A stretch of 6,973 nucleotides of DNA, taken from the NCBI GenBank assembly GCA_944389985.1, contig CALXON010000150.1, forward strand, positions 1 through 6,973, in the 5' to 3' direction. Within the stretch, counting starts at the first letter, position 1; the number at the start of each line of letters is the position of its first letter. Positions 1 to 5,167 of this stretch are shown piece after piece. This stretch comes from an uncultured Spirochaetaceae bacterium. GTDB taxonomy: Bacteria > Spirochaetota > Spirochaetia > Sphaerochaetales > Sphaerochaetaceae. A program made the position numbers and the translations under genes. Below the pieces are notes generated by a model that saw only the letters and a program-made list of their open reading frames with translations, did not search any database and was not told where the DNA came from.

Positions 1-141
1 TGTTACTTCTATATGCTGAAAACTCTGGAAACTGTTGCGAAGAATCGATACAGGTTTGTTAGCTATGTTACCTCTGTAGGCTGAAAACAAGCAGTTATAC
101 GCGGCCCGTTTTGCGATGGGTTTGTGGGCTATGTTACTTTC
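1..141 (+). CRISPR. Leader-distal end of a CRISPR array, type II-like repeats
   Basis: Three related units recur with a period of 65-66 bp. Positions 1-23 are the 3' part of a repeat cut by the window edge. Positions 54-88 are a complete 35-nt repeat (36 if G53 is counted) that begins GTTTG and ends AAAC. Positions 120-137 match the first 18 nt of that repeat at 16 of 18 places, after which the copy decays. The tail at 1-23 matches 66-88 at 20 of 23 places. The two intervening segments, 24-53 and 89-119, are 30 and 31 nt long and unrelated to each other, as spacers should be. The GTTT...AAAC ends, the AGCTATG core (shared with the Streptococcus pyogenes Cas9 repeat, from memory) and the spacer length fit a type II system. 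Decay of the last repeat's 3' half suggests that the leader and cas genes lie to the left, outside the window. No cas gene is visible here. An alternative reading is a small degenerate tandem repeat. Confidence 0.8.
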
Positions 142-236
142 TTAAATATTGATCTTGTTATCGATTTGCTCAATTGTTTATGTGCTTTTGACGGTTATGG
201 ATTCCTTATTATTCAAGGATTATTTTCACATTCATC

Positions 237-264
237 AAGGAGGGTAACACCTCCTTTTCTTTTT
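237..264 (+). terminator. Rho-independent terminator after the CRISPR array
   Basis: AAGGAGG (237-243) pairs perfectly with CCTCCTT (250-256) around a 6-nt loop, and the tract TTTTCTTTTT (255-264) follows. This is a classic intrinsic terminator on the + strand. No gene precedes it in the window apart from the CRISPR array, so it probably ends the array transcript and insulates the mraZ operon. A weaker 5-bp hairpin (TCCTT 203-207 with AAGGA 215-219) lies just upstream. The rest of 142-315 is AT-rich, with no supported gene. Confidence 0.7.
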
Positions 265-315
265 ATCTACACAATTTTTAAGAAGTGTAAATATAAACTT
301 TTTTCAATATTAAGC

Positions 316-344
316 TTGCCAATAATGTGAGGTTAATGTAGAGT
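316..344 (+). promoter_or_regulatory. Candidate sigma-70-type promoter of the mraZ operon
   Basis: TTGCCA (316-321, 5 of 6 to the -35 consensus) and TAGAGT (339-344, 4 of 6 to the -10 consensus) are separated by 17 bp. Transcription would start near 351, about 40 nt before the preferred mraZ start and on top of the GTGG boxes, a layout that suits repression by MraZ. The region is AT-rich and other weak -10-like matches exist (for example AATAAT at 321-326), so the choice is tentative. Confidence 0.4.
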
Positions 345-380
345 AGTGGCAGAAAGTGGGTGAAATTCCCATGGAATGGG
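345..380 (+). promoter_or_regulatory. Putative MraZ operator boxes (GTGG direct repeats)
   Basis: GTGGC at 346-350 and GTGGG at 356-360 are exactly 10 bp apart. ATGGG at 376-380 keeps the same phase two turns further on, while the position between them (366-370, TTCCC) does not match. The second box sits in AAAGTGGG. MraZ proteins are known to bind short GTGG-type direct repeats spaced by about one helical turn upstream of their own gene, so this is likely an autoregulatory operator. All boxes lie upstream of the ATG at 392. The binding itself is inferred. Confidence 0.6.
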
Positions 381-391
381 TGGCAGTTCAT

Positions 392-844
392 ATGCAGTTA
401 CTTACAGGAATGTATAATGCAAGGTTCGATGACAAAGGTCGTCTTTCCCTGCCGGCACGACTAAGGACTGCATTGGCTGCAGAGCAGGTTGTTATTCTTC
501 CAGGACTGGATGAAAACCATCTGATGCTGATGACACCAGAGTATTTCGAAAAGGAGTTCTCCGGGCCGATTCTCTCATCCCCAATGGCTATGCTCGATAA
601 GAAGAAACGTATCCTTATCAGAAAGCTCATATCACCAGCACAGTATGTAGACATTGACAGCTCTGGAAGAATAAACATTCCGCTGAAGGACAGGGAGAAG
701 TATTCCCTGCCAAATAAGGGAGAAGCTCTCCTTGTAGGAACAGGTTTTGCGGTCGAGATCTGGAATCCGGAAGTATATCAGGGGTTTCTGGATGACGAAC
801 CAATAGCTGATCTCGCACAGAGCCTGTATGAGGAGAAGGAGTGA
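392..844 (+). CDS. mraZ: Transcriptional regulator MraZ
   Basis: This is the conserved first gene of dcw clusters, a nucleoid-associated DNA-binding protein that regulates its own operon. From ATG 392 the protein has 150 residues, normal for the family. It contains the two SpoVT-AbrB-type repeats that define MraZ: the first around DDKGR (residues 13-17) followed by LSLPARLR, the second around DSSGR (89-93) followed by INIPL. The start at 392 gives the typical short N-terminus (MQLLTGMYNARFDDKGR) and leaves the GTGG boxes in untranslated DNA. The frame also opens at GTG 356 and ATG 371, but those would add 12 or 7 residues that the family does not normally have and would put operator boxes inside the gene. 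The ribosome site is weak (GGGTGG, 378-383). The stop codon shares one base with the rsmH start. Confidence 0.95.
   Translation: MQLLTGMYNARFDDKGRLSLPARLRTALAAEQVVILPGLDENHLMLMTPEYFEKEFSGPILSSPMAMLDKKKRILIRKLISPAQYVDIDSSGRINIPLKDREKYSLPNKGEALLVGTGFAVEIWNPEVYQGFLDDEPIADLAQSLYEEKE
831..841 (+). promoter_or_regulatory. Ribosome binding site of rsmH inside the end of mraZ
   Basis: Two purine-rich Shine-Dalgarno matches lie back to back, AGGAG at 831-835 and AAGGAG at 836-841. The first sits 8 nt before ATG 844, a good spacing. This favours ATG 844 over the in-frame GTG at 841, which overlaps the second match. Confidence 0.6.
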
Positions 845-1734
845 TGGAAATAGATCATACGCCGGTAATGCCGGATGAGGTACTGGAGAATCTTCTCATC
901 CCTTCAGGACCTTCCGTGATGATCGACTGCACAACAGGGGAGGGCGGACACAGTTCGCTCTTCCTTGAACGCTATCCGTCACTTTCAGTGATAGGCATTG
1001 ACAGGGATGCCGAGATACAGAAGAAAGCCATTGAGCGCCTCTCTGTATATGGTGAGAGATTCACCCCGGTTCTTTCCTGGTTCAATGATTATCTTGCTTC
1101 TGCGGATTCAGGAATGGCTGATGCCATCCTGTTTGATCTTGGGATATCGATGTTCCACTATGCGGAGAGCGGACGCGGGTTCTCATTCAGGGGTGAAGAG
1201 ACTCTCGACATGCGGCTCGATAAGGATGGTGATATCTCGGCCCAAGATATTGTGAACGGCTACAGCGAGGAAAGTCTCGCTGATGTCATATACAGGTATG
1301 GTGAGGAGCGTTATTCAAGACGTATCGCTAGGGCGGTGGTCGAGAGGAGGCAGACAAGACCTTTCGAGCTTTCGTCAGATCTGGCTGAGGTGATCTTCCA
1401 GTCAGTTCCTCCCGCATACCGGTATGGACGCATACATCCGGCGACAAGGACGTTCCAGGCTCTGAGGATCGAGGTCAACAGGGAACTGGACAGAATATCG
1501 CCGGCACTGGGAGAGGCGATAAGGGTTCTGAAGAAAGGTGGAAGGATCGCTGTGATAACCTTCCATTCCCTTGAGGACCGTATTGTAAAATGGTACTTCC
1601 GCGACAGGGCTGCAGGCGATACTCCTGATATCAGGATAATCACAAAGAAGCCGATCATCCCTACAGAGGAAGAGATAGAAAGGAATTCTCCATCCCGCAG
1701 CGCCAAGCTCAGGGTAGTGGAAAAGGTGGTTTGA
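844..1734 (+). CDS. rsmH: 16S rRNA (cytosine(1402)-N(4))-methyltransferase RsmH
   Basis: RsmH (MraW) is a cytoplasmic SAM-dependent enzyme that N4-methylates C1402 in the decoding centre of 16S rRNA. From ATG 844 the protein has 296 residues, slightly short of the usual 300-315. Family motifs appear in order: HTPVMPDEVLE (5-15), the SAM-binding loop DCTTGEGGHS (28-37), the acidic GIDRD after the second strand (51-55), DLGIS (98-102), RGFSF (111-115) with LDMRLD (121-126), HPATRTFQALRIEVNRE (198-214), ITFHSLEDRIVK (238-249) and the terminal SRSAKLR (284-290). All hallmark motifs are present, so it should be active. The start overlaps the mraZ stop by one base, and the ftsL-like gene begins directly after its stop, so translation is probably coupled on both sides. 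Confidence 0.97.
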   Translation: MEIDHTPVMPDEVLENLLIPSGPSVMIDCTTGEGGHSSLFLERYPSLSVIGIDRDAEIQKKAIERLSVYGERFTPVLSWFNDYLASADSGMADAILFDLGISMFHYAESGRGFSFRGEETLDMRLDKDGDISAQDIVNGYSEESLADVIYRYGEERYSRRIARAVVERRQTRPFELSSDLAEVIFQSVPPAYRYGRIHPATRTFQALRIEVNRELDRISPALGEAIRVLKKGGRIAVITFHSLEDRIVKWYFRDRAAGDTPDIRIITKKPIIPTEEEIERNSPSRSAKLRVVEKVV

Positions 1735-1998
1735 ATGAAAGACATTGAAGTTCGCGGTAATATATCCAGACCTGTAAGAATGCTGATCATTGCTATGCTT
1801 TCACTTACATTCATCATTGCGCTTATCCCGCTCTGGCAGACCGGAGTGGAGAGAACTGCAGCCATGAACATCGCCATGGTACAGCAGGACGTCGATGACC
1901 TTGACGCAGAGGGCAGGGCACTGAGGGCAGCGATAGCTGCAGGTCTTCCATCAGCAGATGAGAATGTCGTATACAGAGCAGGACTGTCTTCCCGCTAA
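1735..1998 (+). CDS. ftsL: FtsL-like bitopic cell division protein
   Basis: This is a small protein of 87 residues. A short basic cytoplasmic N-terminus leads into one hydrophobic segment at about residues 16-34 (MLIIAMLSLTFIIALIPLW). A probable periplasmic helix follows at about 40-70, rich in A, D, E, V and L, and could form a short coiled coil. This topology, and its place directly after rsmH, match FtsL, which bridges FtsQ/DivIB and FtsB/DivIC to the FtsW-FtsI synthase. FtsL sequences diverge so strongly that the call rests on size, topology and position rather than on motifs. The start is supported by AAGGTGG (1723-1729) 5 nt upstream, and the ATG abuts the rsmH stop (TGAATG). The periplasmic part is somewhat short for the family. 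Confidence 0.7.
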   Translation: MKDIEVRGNISRPVRMLIIAMLSLTFIIALIPLWQTGVERTAAMNIAMVQQDVDDLDAEGRALRAAIAAGLPSADENVVYRAGLSSR

Positions 1999-2003
1999 GT
2001 CTG

Positions 2004-2012
2004 TGTTATGAT
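2004..2012 (+). promoter_or_regulatory. Possible extended -10 element before ftsW
   Basis: TGTTATGAT matches an extended -10 element (TGn followed by TATGAT, 5 of 6 to TATAAT) in the 23-bp gap between ftsL and ftsW. No good -35 lies 16-18 bp upstream. The expected transcript start near 2018-2019 would leave ATG 2022 almost without a leader. It may be chance, but it coincides with the one junction that lacks a Shine-Dalgarno sequence. Confidence 0.22.
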
Positions 2013-2021
2013 ATTCATGAT

Positions 2022-3197
2022 ATGCCGAAACTAACTGGAAACAGCTATGATGATATGAGTTACAAGGTGAGCGGGACTGAGAGCGACGGCTCCGGATCCC
2101 TCTCTCCTTTCACGTTTCTGTGCATTGTACTTATCCTTGCATTCTTCGGACTCATAGTCCTTTATTCCGCATCATTCCAGACCGCAATCGAACGCGGTCT
2201 TCCGCATTATTATTATTTTGTCAGACAGCTTGTGAGCGCAGGCTGCGCACTTGTGGTCGGTGTCCTCATTAGCATCATTCCCATGGAATACATCAGGAAG
2301 GGCTATGTGATCCTTGTTCCTGTATCGATCATTGCCCTTGCTGTCTCCCTCTTTCCGCAGTTCTCAGGTTCTGGTCATCTTATGATCGGCGGCTACGATG
2401 TAGTTCACACCGGATCCCTTGCCCTCTTCGCTTCAGTATTCCTCGCATCAGGGTATATCCCCGATTCAGATGCGCTTGGAGGCGGAAGGATCAGGGATTT
2501 CATCATCTCTACATTCGCCGTGATGGTCATGATGGTCCTATCGCTGTTCTCAGCAGGTCTTTCATGGTATGTCATAATCGGAATAACCGTTCTTTCCATG
2601 CTCAGGATCAAGAAGATCCACTATGGTGTCATCCTGGTCTCAGTTGCCGCGATGATAGCCGCTGCAGCTGTCTTCGTATCGCTTTTCCCTGAGCTTCTCC
2701 GTCCTGTCACAGAGTCGATGATGCCTGTCTCAGACGGAAGCCTCTACAGCCAGTCACTTCTTCTGGCACAGCACGCGATACAGCAGGGAGGAATAGCCGG
2801 AGTCGGTCTTGGAAAGGGCTATATGGTCCAGTGCAGGATCAATGATCAGGAAGGTCTGTACATCTTCGCATCCCTTGTTAGGGAGATGGGATTCTCGGGA
2901 GTTCTCTTCATCGTCATCTTCTTCCTTCTCGTGCTCGTTCTCGGTATGAGAGCCGCCGGAAGGGGTGTCAGAAAGGGTGATGAGCAGACTGCAGCCCTTG
3001 CTGAGGGACTGACGATGATGATAGTCCTCAAGGCATTCATGAACATGCTCTATGTATCAGGAGTCCTTCCGCTTCCCGGAATCCTCCTGCCGTTCTTCAG
3101 CTATTCGATATCAGAAGAGGCTCTCAACGTCCTTGCAGCATCGATTCTCTACCGACTCATATTCATTATGGGAAGGAGGGACAATGCAAAGGCCTGA
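2022..3197 (+). CDS. ftsW: FtsW-like SEDS-family membrane protein with divergent active-site motifs
   Basis: The protein has 391 residues and about ten hydrophobic segments, beginning near residue 30. SEDS features remain: LYSAS (47-51), YYYFVRQLV (63-71), AIQQGGIAGVGLGKG (252-266), YIFASLVREMG (280-290) and LPGILLPFFSY (351-361). FtsW normally polymerises lipid II into septal glycan together with the transpeptidase FtsI. By-eye alignment to E. coli FtsW shows that key motifs are gone: QPSE becomes VHTG (128-131), QPDLG becomes LFSAG (175-179), SYGGSS becomes SYSISEE (360-366), and the catalytic aspartate of HTDFIFA (E. coli D297) falls on L279. D275 and E277 are the nearest acidic residues. 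The sequence suggests an inactive or re-specialised SEDS protein. FtsW rather than RodA is inferred from position. The start is uncertain: neither ATG 2022 nor ATG 2055 has a clear ribosome site. The 3' end overlaps ftsQ by 14 nt. Confidence 0.85.
   Translation: MPKLTGNSYDDMSYKVSGTESDGSGSLSPFTFLCIVLILAFFGLIVLYSASFQTAIERGLPHYYYFVRQLVSAGCALVVGVLISIIPMEYIRKGYVILVPVSIIALAVSLFPQFSGSGHLMIGGYDVVHTGSLALFASVFLASGYIPDSDALGGGRIRDFIISTFAVMVMMVLSLFSAGLSWYVIIGITVLSMLRIKKIHYGVILVSVAAMIAAAAVFVSLFPELLRPVTESMMPVSDGSLYSQSLLLAQHAIQQGGIAGVGLGKGYMVQCRINDQEGLYIFASLVREMGFSGVLFIVIFFLLVLVLGMRAAGRGVRKGDEQTAALAEGLTMMIVLKAFMNMLYVSGVLPLPGILLPFFSYSISEEALNVLAASILYRLIFIMGRRDNAKA
3173..3179 (+). promoter_or_regulatory. Strong ribosome binding site of ftsQ within ftsW
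   Basis: AAGGAGG lies 4 nt before ATG 3184, inside the last codons of ftsW. It fixes the ftsQ start, because the ftsQ frame stays open upstream to an ATG at 3052 that would overlap ftsW by nearly 150 nt. Confidence 0.75.
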
Positions 3198-3939
3198 GAA
3201 GACGATCTCGATGCTGCTAATCCCTGCCATTGTGGTGTTCTCCATGTACATCGCACTTATGTACCTGCCCATCCTTCAGGTCAGGGATATAGATGTCTCT
3301 GTCAGACCTACGTCAGGTATGATGAGAACTCTTCTTCCTATGAAGGGAAGATCATATCTCTCGACATACAGAAACGGTGTCATGGATAATCTCAGCAGTC
3401 TCCCGTACCTTGAGGAGGTCTCTCCCGGGTATGATAAAGGAACGATGACTGTCGCAGCAAGATACAGGGAAGGGGGGATCAACCTCATTTCCGGTAAGAG
3501 TGCGGCCGTGCTGTATGGAGATGAGCTCATCCCTGTGGAGCTTGAGGATACCGCAGCGCTTTCATCTGTATATCCCACAATTTTCCTTTCAGAGAGCTTT
3601 CTTGAGTATTTCACCCTTTTCGGAATTCCTGAAAAAGCTGTGGAAGTTCTCAGAATGGCAGAAGATGCATGGCGTTCTACCAGCTTGATAACATGGATGG
3701 AATATGGCAATAATAGCAATGGTGATTCTCCTGTCCTGACAATGCAGATTCCCAGTCTCAACGCATCACTCTCGGTAATGGATGCCGATGCTGCAGTAAG
3801 GATAGAGGAGAGCATCGCGATCATTGAGGATGAGCATGTCAGTGGAGGGGCAGATGCGGTTCTGGGGGATGAAGCGCATTACGGTCTTTACAATGACGGG
3901 CTTGTCAGAATGAAGAGGCAGCAGCATGGCGGCAGATAA
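3184..3939 (+). CDS. ftsQ: FtsQ/DivIB-type cell division protein
   Basis: The protein has 251 residues. A short N-terminus precedes one transmembrane segment at about residues 9-29, and the remainder is predicted to be extracytoplasmic. The stretch from about 31 to 95 (LQVRDIDVSV..., a helix around 64-73, then a strand ending TVAARYREG) has the size and pattern of the POTRA domain that follows the membrane segment in FtsQ/DivIB. The rest, to 251, would be the beta domain plus a hydrophilic tail. FtsQ links early ring proteins to FtsL/FtsB and to the FtsW-FtsI synthase. Sequence conservation is low, so the call depends on topology, domain layout and the position between ftsW and ftsA. It overlaps ftsW by 14 nt and ftsA by 14 nt, which suggests coupled translation. 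Confidence 0.8.
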   Translation: MQRPEKTISMLLIPAIVVFSMYIALMYLPILQVRDIDVSVRPTSGMMRTLLPMKGRSYLSTYRNGVMDNLSSLPYLEEVSPGYDKGTMTVAARYREGGINLISGKSAAVLYGDELIPVELEDTAALSSVYPTIFLSESFLEYFTLFGIPEKAVEVLRMAEDAWRSTSLITWMEYGNNSNGDSPVLTMQIPSLNASLSVMDADAAVRIEESIAIIEDEHVSGGADAVLGDEAHYGLYNDGLVRMKRQQHGGR

Positions 3940-5158
3940 GACACTTGTCGGACTTGATATAGGAACAAGCTGGATCAGATCGGTGATAGGTTCCGTCTCC
4001 AGAGACGGACAACTGATGATCGAGGCTATATCAGAGCGCCCATCGGAGGGTGTCAGATCGGGTTCGATCGTCAACATAGAGCAGACACTGAAGATCATCA
4101 GCTCCGTAATCTCTGATGCGGAGCTTCAGGCTGGATCCGAGGTGTCTTCGGTTATTCTCGGAGTAGGTGGAGACCACATCCGGGGCATACAGTCCAGCGG
4201 AGTCGTAGGAATACAGTCGAAGGATCAGGAGATCAAGAGGGAGGACATCAGAAGATCAATCGATGTCGCACGCGCCCGTGATCTTCCTCAGGATACGGAG
4301 ATCCTCCATACACTCGTGCAGGACTTCCAGGTGGACAGCCGTTCAGGCATCAAGGATCCGATCGACATGCTCGGTCACCGACTTGATACAAGGGTCCTTC
4401 TTGTAACAGGTGCGTCCTCAATCTGCCAGAATCTCAGGAAGTGTGTTCAGAAGGCAGGCCTTCAGGTTCAGCGCATGGTCCTTCAGCCCCTTGCGGACAG
4501 TGAGGTCGTCCTCGGCATGGACGAGAAGGAGATGGGAGCCATCGTCATAAACATAGGATCCGGTACGACGAACATGATCGCGTATGTCCAGGGAGCTCCT
4601 GTGTATGCGGGAGGTATCTCTCTGGGAAGTGACAATGTCACCGGAGATATAGCTTACATGCTCCAGCTTCCGCGCTCAGCCGCTGAATCGATAAAGATCT
4701 CAGACGGATGCTGCCATACACCATCGGTTTCTGAAGGTGAGATGATCATAACACCGGCAGTCGGCGGGAAACCTCCTATAAGATTCCCTAAGAAGGAGCT
4801 TGCGAAGCTGATAGAGCCGAGGATGGCTGAGATATTCTCCATGCTCTACGGTGAGCTTGAGAAGAATGAGGTGTCCGGAACATTCGGTGCCGGTGTGATC
4901 CTCGTGGGAGGAGGTTCCCTCCTTTCAGGAGCCACGGAGCTTGCATCCGAGATCTTCCGCATGCCGGCCCGTCTTGGCTTCCCGGAGGCGATCAACGGAC
5001 TGGACAGAATGTATATCGATCCGAGGTATTCAACGCTTCTCGGTCTCCTGAAGATCGAGGCGAAGAAATATAGGGACAATCCCGCTCTTGGGAGTCAGGG
5101 AAAGAACAAGGAAGGACTGGGCGGCAGGTTCAGGAACATTCTTGGAAAGCTGTTTTGA
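3926..5158 (+). CDS. ftsA: Cell division protein FtsA (actin-like FtsZ membrane anchor)
   Basis: FtsA polymerises on the inner membrane face, binds the FtsZ tail and recruits later division proteins. At 410 residues it has normal length. The actin/Hsp70 ATPase fold is visible: phosphate-1 loop VGLDIGTSWIRSVIG (8-22), the FtsA-specific 1C domain (about 80-165, starting near ILGVGGDHIRGIQSSG), phosphate-2 motif INIGSGTTN (208-216) and adenosine loop GVILVGGGSLLSG (323-335). The C-terminus GLGGRFRNILGKLF (397-410) is an amphipathic membrane-targeting helix. In phosphate-2 the usual D...GGGTTD pattern reads N209...GSGTTN216, so two aspartates have become asparagine, while D11 of phosphate-1 remains. 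The start is ATG 3926 inside ftsQ, with AGAGG (3914-3918) 7 nt upstream. ftsZ begins 9 nt after its stop. Confidence 0.96.
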   Translation: MAADKTLVGLDIGTSWIRSVIGSVSRDGQLMIEAISERPSEGVRSGSIVNIEQTLKIISSVISDAELQAGSEVSSVILGVGGDHIRGIQSSGVVGIQSKDQEIKREDIRRSIDVARARDLPQDTEILHTLVQDFQVDSRSGIKDPIDMLGHRLDTRVLLVTGASSICQNLRKCVQKAGLQVQRMVLQPLADSEVVLGMDEKEMGAIVINIGSGTTNMIAYVQGAPVYAGGISLGSDNVTGDIAYMLQLPRSAAESIKISDGCCHTPSVSEGEMIITPAVGGKPPIRFPKKELAKLIEPRMAEIFSMLYGELEKNEVSGTFGAGVILVGGGSLLSGATELASEIFRMPARLGFPEAINGLDRMYIDPRYSTLLGLLKIEAKKYRDNPALGSQGKNKEGLGGRFRNILGKLF

Positions 5159-5167
5159 GGAGCAATT

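Noticed and set aside
1..141. Minus-strand tracrRNA with the degenerate repeats as anti-repeats
   Set aside because: No hairpin with a T-run follows on the minus strand within the window, and the even 65-66 bp period with unrelated spacers fits an array better. It cannot be fully excluded without the left flank.
270..315. Possible tracrRNA anti-repeat (AGAAGTGTAAATATA) on the + strand
   Set aside because: Only a short gapped match to the reverse complement of the repeat; it lies after the terminator and has no terminator of its own before mraZ.
124..330. 68-codon open frame on the + strand before mraZ
   Set aside because: It begins inside the last CRISPR repeat, crosses the intrinsic terminator, has no ribosome site and gives a low-complexity hydrophobic product typical of AT-rich noncoding DNA.
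356..391. Longer mraZ from GTG 356 or ATG 371
   Set aside because: The extra residues do not match MraZ N-termini, no ribosome site precedes them, and the GTGG boxes would fall inside the gene.
1311..1877. 188-codon open frame on the minus strand
   Set aside because: Antisense to the well-supported rsmH and ftsL genes, with no recognisable domain and no ribosome site.
3052..3183. 44-residue N-terminal extension of FtsQ
   Set aside because: It would overlap ftsW by nearly 150 nt, gives a serine- and arginine-rich stretch unlike the rest, and AAGGAGG sits before ATG 3184.
3276..3824. 182-codon open frame on the minus strand
   Set aside because: Antisense to ftsQ; considered because ftsQ is poorly conserved, but the + strand has the strong ribosome site, membrane segment and gene order.
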